DNA from: Streptomyces tendae | GTDB lineage: Bacteria; Actinomycetota; Actinomycetes; Streptomycetales; Streptomycetaceae | Assembly (NCBI RefSeq): GCF_014650435.1 | Contig: NZ_BMUY01000002.1 | Coordinates: 496,001 to 560,000 of the forward strand | Reading direction: 5' to 3' | Length of the DNA: 64,000 bases | Part shown: piece by piece, positions 57,434 through 64,000 of the stretch | How the letters are laid out: every line of letters starts with the position of its first letter | How positions within the stretch are numbered: position 1 is the stretch's first letter | Position numbers and translations under genes: made by a program | Notes under the pieces: generated by a model | Databases searched by the model: none | Told to the model about the DNA's origin: nothing | The model's input: the letters and a program-made list of their open reading frames with translations, nothing else

Positions 57434-58819
57434 ATGACGACACCTCAGGAAGAGTTGCTCCCCACCACCTGCCGGGCGCTGACGCACCGGATCGCCGTGG
57501 CCCAGGCCGAAGGGCGTACGCCGTCACTCGTCGCGGCGGTGGTCCGGGGCGGGCGGACCGTGTGGCACGGTGCGCGGACCTCGGTCGACGGGCACGGTCC
57601 GGACGAGAACGTGCAGTACCGGATCGGCTCGATCACCAAGACCTTCACCGCCGTCCTGGTCCTTCGGCTGCGCGACGAGGGCATGCTCGACCTGGGGGAC
57701 CCGCTGGAGAAGCATCTGCCGGGCACCGGTGTGGGGGAGGCCACGATCGCCGAGTTGCTCGCGCACTCGGGCGGGCTGGCCGCCGAGTCACCGGCGCCCT
57801 GGTGGGAGCGGACGCCGGGTTCGCTGCGCCCCGAGCTCGCCGATGTACTGGGCGAACAGCCGCTCCTGCACCCGGTGGGCCGCCGCCACCACTACTCCAA
57901 CCCCGGTTACACCGTGCTCGGAGCGCTGGTCGAGAAGGTGCGCGGCGCTTCGTGGGAGGAAGTGCTGCAGCGGGAGGTGCTGGACCCGCTGGGCCTGGAG
58001 CGTACGGCGACCCGGCCCAGTGCCCCGCATGCCGGTGGCTGGGCGGTGCATCCCTGGGCCGATGTGATGCTGGCGGAGCCCACCGAGGACCTCGGGCGGA
58101 TGGCCCCGGCCGGCCAGCTCTGGTCCACCACCGGGGACCTGGCGCGGTTCGCCGTCTTTCTGACGCAGGGGGACGACAAGGTGCTGGGGGCGGAGACCGT
58201 GCGGGAGATGCGGGCGCCCGCCGCACCGGCCGAGGCCACGGACGTCGTGGACGGCGCTGCGTACGGACTGGGGCTGCAGCTCCAGCACCGCGACGGTCGG
58301 CTGCTCGTGGGGCACTCCGGCTCCCTGCCGGGCTTCCTGGCCAATCTCACCATCGGCGTGGAGGACGACGTGGCCGCGGTCGTCCTGACCAACTGCACCT
58401 CCGGGCCCTTGCTCGCCGGGGTCGGGTCCGACCTCGTGCGCATCGTCGCCGAGGCCGAACCCCGGATCCCCGAACCGTGGCGGCCGCTGCGCGAGGTCGA
58501 TGCCGCCGTTCTGGAGCTGGCGGGGCAGTGGTACTGGGGCACGCACGCCTTTGCCCTGCGGCTGACGCCCGACGGAGGGGTCTCCTTGGGGCCGCTGTCG
58601 GGTCAGGGGCGCCGCTCGCGTTTCCGGGCGAACGGTGACGGCAGCTGGACGGGACTCGAGGGGTACTACGCGGGTGAGTCGTTGCGAGCGGTGCGGCGCC
58701 CGGACGGAACCGTGAGCCACCTGGACCTCGGGTCGTTCGTCTTCACGCGACAGCCGTACGACGAGGGTGCCGTTGTCCCGGGCGGAGTGGACCCGCAGGG
58801 GTGGCAGGGGATCGGCTAG
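57434..58819 (+). CDS. Beta-lactamase-fold serine hydrolase
   Basis: The 461-aa protein has the class C/PBP-like motifs SITK (nucleophile serine) and YSN, and a later HSGSLPG region replacing KTG. A C-terminal lipocalin-like extension (about 360-461) is present. Such proteins range from esterases to D-aminopeptidases. No signal peptide is visible, so it is probably cytoplasmic and not a resistance enzyme. ATG 57434 is the start. Confidence 0.85.
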   Translation: MTTPQEELLPTTCRALTHRIAVAQAEGRTPSLVAAVVRGGRTVWHGARTSVDGHGPDENVQYRIGSITKTFTAVLVLRLRDEGMLDLGDPLEKHLPGTGVGEATIAELLAHSGGLAAESPAPWWERTPGSLRPELADVLGEQPLLHPVGRRHHYSNPGYTVLGALVEKVRGASWEEVLQREVLDPLGLERTATRPSAPHAGGWAVHPWADVMLAEPTEDLGRMAPAGQLWSTTGDLARFAVFLTQGDDKVLGAETVREMRAPAAPAEATDVVDGAAYGLGLQLQHRDGRLLVGHSGSLPGFLANLTIGVEDDVAAVVLTNCTSGPLLAGVGSDLVRIVAEAEPRIPEPWRPLREVDAAVLELAGQWYWGTHAFALRLTPDGGVSLGPLSGQGRRSRFRANGDGSWTGLEGYYAGESLRAVRRPDGTVSHLDLGSFVFTRQPYDEGAVVPGGVDPQGWQGIG

Positions 58820-58836
58820 GAGTCGTCGGCATGGAA

Positions 58837-58866
58837 GCGGCCCTGTTTCACGTGAAACAGGGCCGC
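58837..58866. terminator. 30-bp perfect palindrome combining terminator and parS
   Basis: A perfect palindrome starting GCGGCCCTGTTTCAC has parS (58845-58858) at its centre. It lies between the convergent hydrolase and acetyltransferase genes, so it can end transcription both ways and bind ParB. Confidence 0.9.
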
Positions 58867-58900
58867 GCGCTGTCGAGTATGTGTGAGGGGAGCCGCGTAC

Positions 58901-59353
58901 TCAGAGCTGGAGTTTGAAGCCTGTGTGCGAGGCCGTGAAGCCGAGACGCTCGTAGAAGCGGTGGGCGTCGGTACGGGTCTTGTCGGAGGTGAGCTGCACC
59001 AGGCTGCAGTCCTGCCGTCGGGACTCGTCGATCGCCCACTCGATCAGCTGGGTGCCCAGTCCGCTGCCGCGTTCGTCGCCATGGATGCGTACGCCTTCGA
59101 TGATCGAACGAGTGGCGCCGCGGCGGGACAGTCCCGGGACGATCGTCAGCTGGAGCGTGCCGACGACACGGCCGTCACGGACGGCCACCACAAGATGCTG
59201 GTTCGGGTCTGTCGTGATTCGTTCGAACGCTGCCAGGTACGGCCCCAGGTCGTCCGGTGATTCGCGCTGTGCGCCCAGTGGGTCGTCGGCCAGCATCGCG
59301 ACGACCGCCGGGACGTCCTCGGCGGTGGCGGGGCGTATGTCGAGATCTCCCAT
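58901..59353 (-). CDS. GNAT-family acetyltransferase
   Basis: The 150-aa protein has the GNAT acetyl-CoA loop IIEGVRIHGDERGSGLGTQLIEWAIDESRRQDCSLVQLTSDKTRTDAHRFYERLGF. This matches the small single-domain type with amino-acid-like or antibiotic substrates; the substrate is not known. ATG 59353 is the start. Confidence 0.88.
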   Translation of the reverse strand: MGDLDIRPATAEDVPAVVAMLADDPLGAQRESPDDLGPYLAAFERITTDPNQHLVVAVRDGRVVGTLQLTIVPGLSRRGATRSIIEGVRIHGDERGSGLGTQLIEWAIDESRRQDCSLVQLTSDKTRTDAHRFYERLGFTASHTGFKLQL

Positions 59354-59379
59354 GCCCGCACTCTAGAACCGGACAGGCC

Positions 59380-59844
59380 CTACGCCGGTACCGGTGCCTT
59401 CAGGGTCTCCACCGCCCGGACCAGCGGGGCCAGGTCGGGGTTCGTGGCTGCCTCGTCGAGGGCCTCGCGCAGGGCGGCGTCATTGGTGGGTCGTGCCTCG
59501 TCCAGCAGTTGCAGGCCCGTCGCGGTGACGTTGGTGTAGATGCCGCGCCGGTCGGTGGGGCACAGGTAGCGCTCGAGCAGGCCACGGTCCTCGAGCCGGG
59601 TGACCAGCCGGGTGGTCGCGCTCTGACTGAGGACGACGGCGTCGGCGACCTGCTTCATCTGCAGATGTCCTCCGTCGCCGTCGTGCTGTCGGCTGAGGAC
59701 GTCGAGCAGGGAGTACTCACGGACGCTCAGATCGTGCCCGGTCTGCAGAGCGCGCTCGATGTGCGCCTCGATCCTCCCGTGCAGCAGGGAGAGCGCGCAC
59801 CAGCCCTGGGAGAGGGCGATGAGCGCGGGGTCCGTCGCTGTCAT
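59380..59844 (-). CDS. MarR-family transcriptional regulator
   Basis: The 154-aa protein has the MarR winged helix (LSVREYSLLDVLSRQHDGDGGHLQMKQVADAVVLSQSATTRLVTRLEDRGLLERYLCPTDRRGIYTNVTATGL). It probably represses the divergent MFS gene and itself, as is typical. ATG 59844 follows GGAGGAACC. The intergenic DNA has CAATTG and CAACTATTG segments that may be operators, but no clear long palindrome. Confidence 0.9.
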   Translation of the reverse strand: MTATDPALIALSQGWCALSLLHGRIEAHIERALQTGHDLSVREYSLLDVLSRQHDGDGGHLQMKQVADAVVLSQSATTRLVTRLEDRGLLERYLCPTDRRGIYTNVTATGLQLLDEARPTNDAALREALDEAATNPDLAPLVRAVETLKAPVPA

Positions 59845-59905
59845 GTGGTTCCTCCGTCCAGGAGCGGCTGAGACCAGGGTAGACCAGCAACGCAATTGTC
59901 GGCGT

Positions 59906-59935
59906 TTGCGGATAGCCCGCGTATGCAACTATTGT
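59906..59935 (+). promoter_or_regulatory. Promoter of the MFS transporter
   Basis: TTGCGG (59906-59911) and TATTGT (59930-59935) lie 18 bp apart, about 50 bp before the MFS start. They would overlap any MarR site in this 139-bp gap. Confidence 0.5.
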
Positions 59936-59983
59936 GGGCGAACGTAAAGCGCTCCTGCAATCACCTGGAAGGTGTACCCCTCC

Positions 59984-61192
59984 ATGCCTCTCGCGCTTCT
60001 GGCCCTCGCGATCGGGGCCTTCGGGATCGGAACGACAGAGTTCGTGATCATGGGCTTGCTGCCCGAGGTCGCGAGCGACTACAGGGTCTCCATCCCCACC
60101 GCCGGCTACCTGGTGACCGGCTACGCGCTCGGCGTGATGTTCGGCGCCCCGCTGATGACCGTGCTCGGCACCAAGGTTCCGCGCAAGCGGATGCTGATGC
60201 TGCTGATGGGCCTGTTCATCGTCGGCAACCTGCTGTCCGCCCTCGCCCCCGCCTTCTCCGTCATGCTGATCGGCCGCGTGGTCGCCTCGCTCGCCCACGG
60301 CGCCTTCTTCGGCATCGGGTCGGTCGTCGCGGCCGGTCTGGTCGCCCCGCACAAGAAGGCCGGTGCCATCGCGATGATGTTCACCGGCCTGACCGTCGCC
60401 AATGTCGTCGGCGTCCCGCTGGGCACGCTGATCGGGCAGTCCGTCGGCTGGCGCGTCACCTTCGCCGTCGTCGCCGCGCTCGGAGTCGTCGGCCTGGCCG
60501 GAGTCGCCAAGCTGGTCCCCGACGTGCCCAGGGCCGAGGGAGTGCGGCTGCGCCACGAAATGGCCGCGTTCAAGAACGTGCAGGTCCTGCTCGCGATGGC
60601 CATGACCGTCCTCGGTTTCGGCGGGGTCTTCGCGGCCATCACCTACATCGCGCCGATGATGACCCATGTCGCGGGCTTCGCCGACGGCTCGGTCACCTGG
60701 CTGCTGGTCCTCTTCGGCCTCGGCATGGTGGGTGGCAATCTCGTCGGGGGCCGGTTCGCCGACCGCGCCCTGATGCCCATGCTGTACATCTCCCTGGGCG
60801 CACTGTCCGTCGTGCTCGCCCTCTTCACCCTCACCGCGCACGACAAGATCGCGTCCGCCGTGACCGTCGTCCTGATCGGGGCCCTGGGCTTCGCCACCGT
60901 CCCGCCGCTGCAGAAGCGCGTCCTGGACCACGCCCACGGTGCCCCGACGCTGGCCTCGGCGGTGAACATCGGCGCCTTCAACCTCGGCAACGCGCTCTCC
61001 GCCTGGCTCGGCGGCGTCGTCATCGCGGCCGGCTTCGGATACACCGCCCCCAACTGGGTCGGCGCCGTGCTCGCCGCATCCGCTCTGGTCCTCGCGGTCC
61101 TCTCGGCCGCCCTGGAACGGCGCGGCAGTGCTCCCGGCACAGTCGTCGCGGGTTCCGTACCCGCCGAGCAGCGGGCCGCCGTCCACCACTGA
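59984..61192 (+). CDS. MFS drug-efflux-type transporter
   Basis: The 402-aa protein has 12 membrane segments and the opening ALAIGAFGIGTTEFVIMGLLPEVASDYRVSIPTAGYLVTGYALGVMFGAPLMT, typical of the DHA1 AraJ/CmlR type with the TEF motif. It may export drugs or sugars. ATG 59984 is chosen because GGAAGGTG lies 8-10 bp upstream. Divergent from marR. Confidence 0.9.
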   Translation: MPLALLALAIGAFGIGTTEFVIMGLLPEVASDYRVSIPTAGYLVTGYALGVMFGAPLMTVLGTKVPRKRMLMLLMGLFIVGNLLSALAPAFSVMLIGRVVASLAHGAFFGIGSVVAAGLVAPHKKAGAIAMMFTGLTVANVVGVPLGTLIGQSVGWRVTFAVVAALGVVGLAGVAKLVPDVPRAEGVRLRHEMAAFKNVQVLLAMAMTVLGFGGVFAAITYIAPMMTHVAGFADGSVTWLLVLFGLGMVGGNLVGGRFADRALMPMLYISLGALSVVLALFTLTAHDKIASAVTVVLIGALGFATVPPLQKRVLDHAHGAPTLASAVNIGAFNLGNALSAWLGGVVIAAGFGYTAPNWVGAVLAASALVLAVLSAALERRGSAPGTVVAGSVPAEQRAAVHH

Positions 61193-61310
61193 ACGACCCA
61201 CCCAGGGCCGCGCAGTGCGGGGCCAGGGCCGTCCCCGCGCTCCGCGGCCACCATCGCCTCGTCGACCGCCGAGGCACCGCACCACCCAGCACAATCAAGG
61301 AGAAAGACCC

Positions 61311-61730
61311 ATGAGCACCACCGCTGTCGCCCCGCTGACGATCCAGGACGCCGAAGAGCTCGTCACCGCGGCCCACCGCGCCGCCGAGGCCGCCGGCGTC
61401 ACCGTCAGCGTCACGGTCCTCGACGCCGGGGGCCACCTGCTCGCCTTCCGGCGCGACGACCGCGCCGTGCTGATCTCCGGAGAGACCAGCACGCGCAAGG
61501 CATACACGGCGCTCCAGCTGAACGCTCCCACCGCTGACCTCGTGGACGCCGTGCAGCCCGGGGGCCTCTTCCACACCCTGCCCACCGCGCTCGACAGGCC
61601 GCTGCTGTTCATCGCGGGCGGTGTGCCCGTGCACCGGGAGGGCCGGCTGATCGGCGCGATCGGCGTGGGCGGCGGCGCACCCGAGCAGGACCACGGGTTC
61701 GCCTCGGCCGCCGTACGAGTGCTCGCCTGA
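61311..61730 (+). CDS. HbpS/GlcG-family protein
   Basis: The 139-aa protein matches the DUF336/GlcG family (TIQDAEELVTAAHRAAEAAGVTVSVTVLDAGGHLLAFRRDD and IGAIGVGGGAPEQDHGFASAAV). HbpS of S. reticuli binds haem and senses redox stress with SenSR, but this protein has no signal peptide, so it is a cytoplasmic relative of unknown role. ATG 61311 follows AAGGAGAAAG, 118 bp after the MFS gene. Confidence 0.85.
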   Translation: MSTTAVAPLTIQDAEELVTAAHRAAEAAGVTVSVTVLDAGGHLLAFRRDDRAVLISGETSTRKAYTALQLNAPTADLVDAVQPGGLFHTLPTALDRPLLFIAGGVPVHREGRLIGAIGVGGGAPEQDHGFASAAVRVLA

Positions 61731-61767
61731 CTCGGGGTCGGCCACCGACGGGGCGGCCGTCCCGGGG

Positions 61768-62706
61768 TCAGCCCGCCGCCACCGTCAGCGGTGCGAACCG
61801 CCGGGTCCAGTCCCCGGGCAGCTCGGTGATCCCGTAGGTCATGACCGCGTTTGGGGCGACCCGGGAGAGGCCGCGCTCGTTCACCCAGGCCAGCAGCTCC
61901 TCGTGCCGTACGTCGATGTCCGTGCGCAGCGGTCGGTCGGTGCGGGCGGCGAGCGAGCAGATCAGGGCCTTGGCCGTCTCGGTGTCGCGGGCGATCAGCG
62001 GGCCCACGACGTGGGTGTCCATGTTCGGCCAGGCCGCCGCGTACCCGGTGATCCGGCCGTCCTCCTCGGCGACGCGCAGCTGGTCGGCGAAGGCGGGCAG
62101 CCGGGTGACGATGTGGGTGCGGTCCTCGCCGAACACCTCCCCGTCGAGCCGGAGGATCGTGGGCAGGTCCTCGGCCGTGGCCGCACGAGTGGCCGTCCTC
62201 GGCTCCGGCCCGCCCGGCACGAAGCGGCCGCGCACCATCTCCGCCCCGCCCGTCACCTTGAAACCCAGCTCCTCGTAGAGCGGCCGGCCGTAGGGCGTCG
62301 CGTGCAGGGTCAGCGGAACGGTGCCCAGGCCGGAGACGACGTGGCGCATCAGACGGCGTCCGACGCCCTGGCGGGAGTGCCGCTCGGCGACCAGCACCAT
62401 GCCGATGCCGGCGAGCGCGGGGCGCTCCTGCGGTCCGTACTCGGTGACGGTGCAGGCGGCGACGAGACCGCCGCCGGGGTCGTCGATGCCGTACCCCTTT
62501 CCGGCGGTGAGGAGGAATCCCCACTTGTGCTCCTCGCGCGGCCACCCCCGGTCCTCGGACAGGTCGGCGCAGGCGGTGAGATCGCGGAGCGTCAGACGGC
62601 GGATCGGAGCAGAGGCGAGGAAAGGTGTCGGCACGCAGGTCAGGCTGTCCGACAGTGGCCGTCCGCGTCCACCTCTTTCCGGTGGAATCTGCGGGCTTTC
62701 GGCCAC
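61768..62706 (-). CDS. GNAT acetyltransferase (two-lobed)
   Basis: The 312-aa protein has a first GNAT domain (IRRLTLRDLTACADLSEDRGW, GIGMVLVAERHSRQGVGRRLMRHV) and a C-terminal lobe (TAEDLPTILRLDGEVFGEDRTHIVTRLP). This is the pattern of actinobacterial YitH/HolE-type GNATs. GTG 62706, 6 bp after the Nudix gene stop, may be coupled to it; GTG 62634 is an alternative start. Substrate unknown. Confidence 0.82.
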   Translation of the reverse strand: MAESPQIPPERGGRGRPLSDSLTCVPTPFLASAPIRRLTLRDLTACADLSEDRGWPREEHKWGFLLTAGKGYGIDDPGGGLVAACTVTEYGPQERPALAGIGMVLVAERHSRQGVGRRLMRHVVSGLGTVPLTLHATPYGRPLYEELGFKVTGGAEMVRGRFVPGGPEPRTATRAATAEDLPTILRLDGEVFGEDRTHIVTRLPAFADQLRVAEEDGRITGYAAAWPNMDTHVVGPLIARDTETAKALICSLAARTDRPLRTDIDVRHEELLAWVNERGLSRVAPNAVMTYGITELPGDWTRRFAPLTVAAG

Positions 62707-62712
62707 GTCGGT

Positions 62713-63195
62713 TCAGCCGAGGTCAGAGGCGTGCAGGGCGCGCACGCCCTCGATGTTGCCGTCCAGGTAGTGCCGCAGCGACAGCGGTACGAGGTGGACG
62801 GAGGCGATTCCGACCCGGGTGAACGGCACTCTGACGATCTCGTACTCACCGGCGGGCTCGTCGATCTCGGGACCGTGCCGCAGGGACGGATCCATGGATT
62901 CCAGGTGGCAGACGAAGAAGTGCTGCACCTTCACGCCGGTCGCGCCACCGTCCTCGCCGATGTGCTCGACGGTGTCCACGAAGCAGGGCACCACATCGCT
63001 GATCTTGGCTCCGAGTTCCTCGTACACCTCGCGGTGCAGGGCGTCCACGACGGTGCTGTCGTCCGGCTCGACCCCGCCGCCGGGAGTGACCCAGTACGGA
63101 TCGACGCCGGGCTTGGTCCGCTTGATCAGGATCAGGTGGTCGCCGTCCAGCAGGACGGCGCGAGCGGTGCGCTTGACCACGGGTCGGACGGTCAT
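62713..63195 (-). CDS. Nudix hydrolase
   Basis: The 160-aa protein has a Nudix box GGGVEPDDSTVVDALHREVYEELGA. The REVYEELG catalytic core is intact, but the first Glu of the box is replaced by Ser. Nudix enzymes cleave nucleoside diphosphate-linked compounds; the substrate is unknown. It precedes the GNAT gene by 6 bp. Confidence 0.9.
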   Translation of the reverse strand: MTVRPVVKRTARAVLLDGDHLILIKRTKPGVDPYWVTPGGGVEPDDSTVVDALHREVYEELGAKISDVVPCFVDTVEHIGEDGGATGVKVQHFFVCHLESMDPSLRHGPEIDEPAGEYEIVRVPFTRVGIASVHLVPLSLRHYLDGNIEGVRALHASDLG

Positions 63196-63216
63196 GGGAG
63201 AAATGTGGCCCGGCTG

Positions 63217-63230
63217 GTTCCACGTGAAAC
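63217..63230. promoter_or_regulatory. Degenerate parS (one mismatch)
   Basis: GTTCCACGTGAAAC differs from parS by T to C at position 4. It lies between the Nudix and LysR genes. Confidence 0.6.
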
Positions 63231-63264
63231 ATCGTGACGCAGGGCCGGTTGAGAGGCCGCCGGC

Positions 63265-64000
63265 TCAGTTCCAGTCGGCGGCCGTGCGCAGCAGCCACTC
63301 GTGGGCCCGGGCGATGTGCGGCATCACCAACGTGCCGGTGCGCACCACCAGGAAGTACGTCCGCAGCGGCGGCACGGGCGGATCGTGCAGGGCGACGACG
63401 TCCCCGCGCTGCAGCGCCTCGGCGCACAGATAGCGGGGCAGGACGGCGAGTCCCGCTCCTGCCACCGCGCAGGCGAGAACCGCGCGCAGGTCGGGGGCGA
63501 CGACCGTGGCCGGGCCGGACGGTCGGGCGTCGAAGACGGAGGCCCAGTAGCGGGCGACGAAGGGCAGTGACTCGTGCACTTCGACCACGGGGATGTTCTT
63601 GAGTGCGGGCGCATCGGTGTCGCTGAGCTTCTCGACACCGGCACGCTCCGCCCAGTGCGGCGCGGCGACCAGGACGTGCACCTCGTCGCAGAGCGCAGTC
63701 GCCGTGAGCAGAGGGCCGCGGGGACGAGCCGTGCCGATGGCCAGATCGTGATGCCCGGCGGCCAGGCCTTCCAGGGTCTCCTCGGCGTTCCCGAAGGAGG
63801 CGCGCAGGGCGAAGGCCCGGCCGTCCTCGCCGGTGAGCCGGGAGAGCGAGGGCAGTGCGCGCTCGACGGTGAACTCGGGCGGTCCGGCCAGATGCAGGGT
63901 CCGCAGGGAGGAATCGTCGGTCAGCCCGCTCTCGGCGATCTCCACCAGGGCGTCGAGGTGCGGTGCGGTCTTGTGGGCGAGTTCGTCGCCGATGCTCGTC
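63265..64000 (-). CDS. LysR-family regulator, N-terminus cut by the right edge
   Basis: The visible 245 residues are the linker helix (GDELAHKTAPHLDALVEIA) and the LysR substrate-binding domain (LRTLHLAGPPEFTVERALPSLSRL, PDLRAVLACAVAGAGLAVLPRYLCAEAL). The helix-turn-helix lies outside the window. It ends at 63265 and its target is unknown, since its divergent partner is not visible. Confidence 0.88.
   Translation of the reverse strand, partial: TSIGDELAHKTAPHLDALVEIAESGLTDDSSLRTLHLAGPPEFTVERALPSLSRLTGEDGRAFALRASFGNAEETLEGLAAGHHDLAIGTARPRGPLLTATALCDEVHVLVAAPHWAERAGVEKLSDTDAPALKNIPVVEVHESLPFVARYWASVFDARPSGPATVVAPDLRAVLACAVAGAGLAVLPRYLCAEALQRGDVVALHDPPVPPLRTYFLVVRTGTLVMPHIARAHEWLLRTAADWN

Overview
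The window is high-GC actinobacterial DNA and reads as the replication-origin region of a Streptomyces chromosome. The evidence is the gene order gyrA-gyrB-DUF721-recF-gnd-dnaN-oriC-dnaA-rpmH-rnpA-yidD-yidC-jag-rsmG-parA-parB, many GTG starts, a DnaA-box-rich gap between dnaN and dnaA, and eleven perfect parS sites (14-mer GTTTCACGTGAAAC) plus one degenerate copy. The order from gyrA to dnaB follows the known Streptomyces coelicolor core.

Positions 1-8777 hold an actinomycete integrative and conjugative element (AICE) of the pSAM2/SLP1 type. It ends at the 3' end of a tRNA-Ile(GAU) gene directly downstream of the gyrBA unit. From the tRNA inward it carries a tyrosine integrase, an excisionase, an HUH-type replication initiator, a small zinc-ribbon protein, Spd-type spread proteins, an FtsK/TraB-like DNA translocase and a conserved 109-aa protein. 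Facing away are a GntR/UTRA repressor coupled to a YdcF-like protein, and an unrecognised gene that runs off the left edge. Three copies of one palindrome cover the divergent promoter region. The left attachment site is not in the window.

8963-24897 is the replication and ribosome core. On the minus strand lie DUF3566, gyrA, gyrB, DUF721, recF, gnd, dnaN and dnaA, with oriC between the last two. On the plus strand lie rpmH, rnpA, yidD, yidC and jag. The dnaA and rpmH promoters are divergent, and two DnaA boxes lie just upstream of the dnaA -35.

24898-40700 holds rsmG, parA, parB and an acetyltransferase on the plus strand. The minus strand then reads DUF6049 membrane protein, MurJ flippase, a pseudokinase-like membrane protein, SigM, its anti-sigma factor, and trxB-trxA. 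A good SigR-type promoter precedes trxB. A CCA-adding enzyme follows on the plus strand. 40713-55407 is largely cell-envelope genes: an LppU-like protein, an MFS permease, inositol-phosphate synthase with a PadR regulator, a class A penicillin-binding protein, a GT87-like glycosyltransferase, an alanine-racemase-like protein and FemX. The rpsF-ssb-rpsR-rplI operon and a MATE transporter follow.

55408-64000 holds a DnaA-box cluster in front of dnaB, a beta-lactamase-fold hydrolase, acetyltransferases, a divergent MarR/MFS pair, an HbpS/GlcG protein, a Nudix hydrolase and a LysR regulator cut by the right edge. I saw no CRISPR array, insertion sequence or rRNA. The least explained parts are the left arm of the AICE (unknown gene, about 150-bp palindrome, triplicated operator), the parS sites buried in terminator-like palindromes, and the DnaA-box cluster before dnaB.
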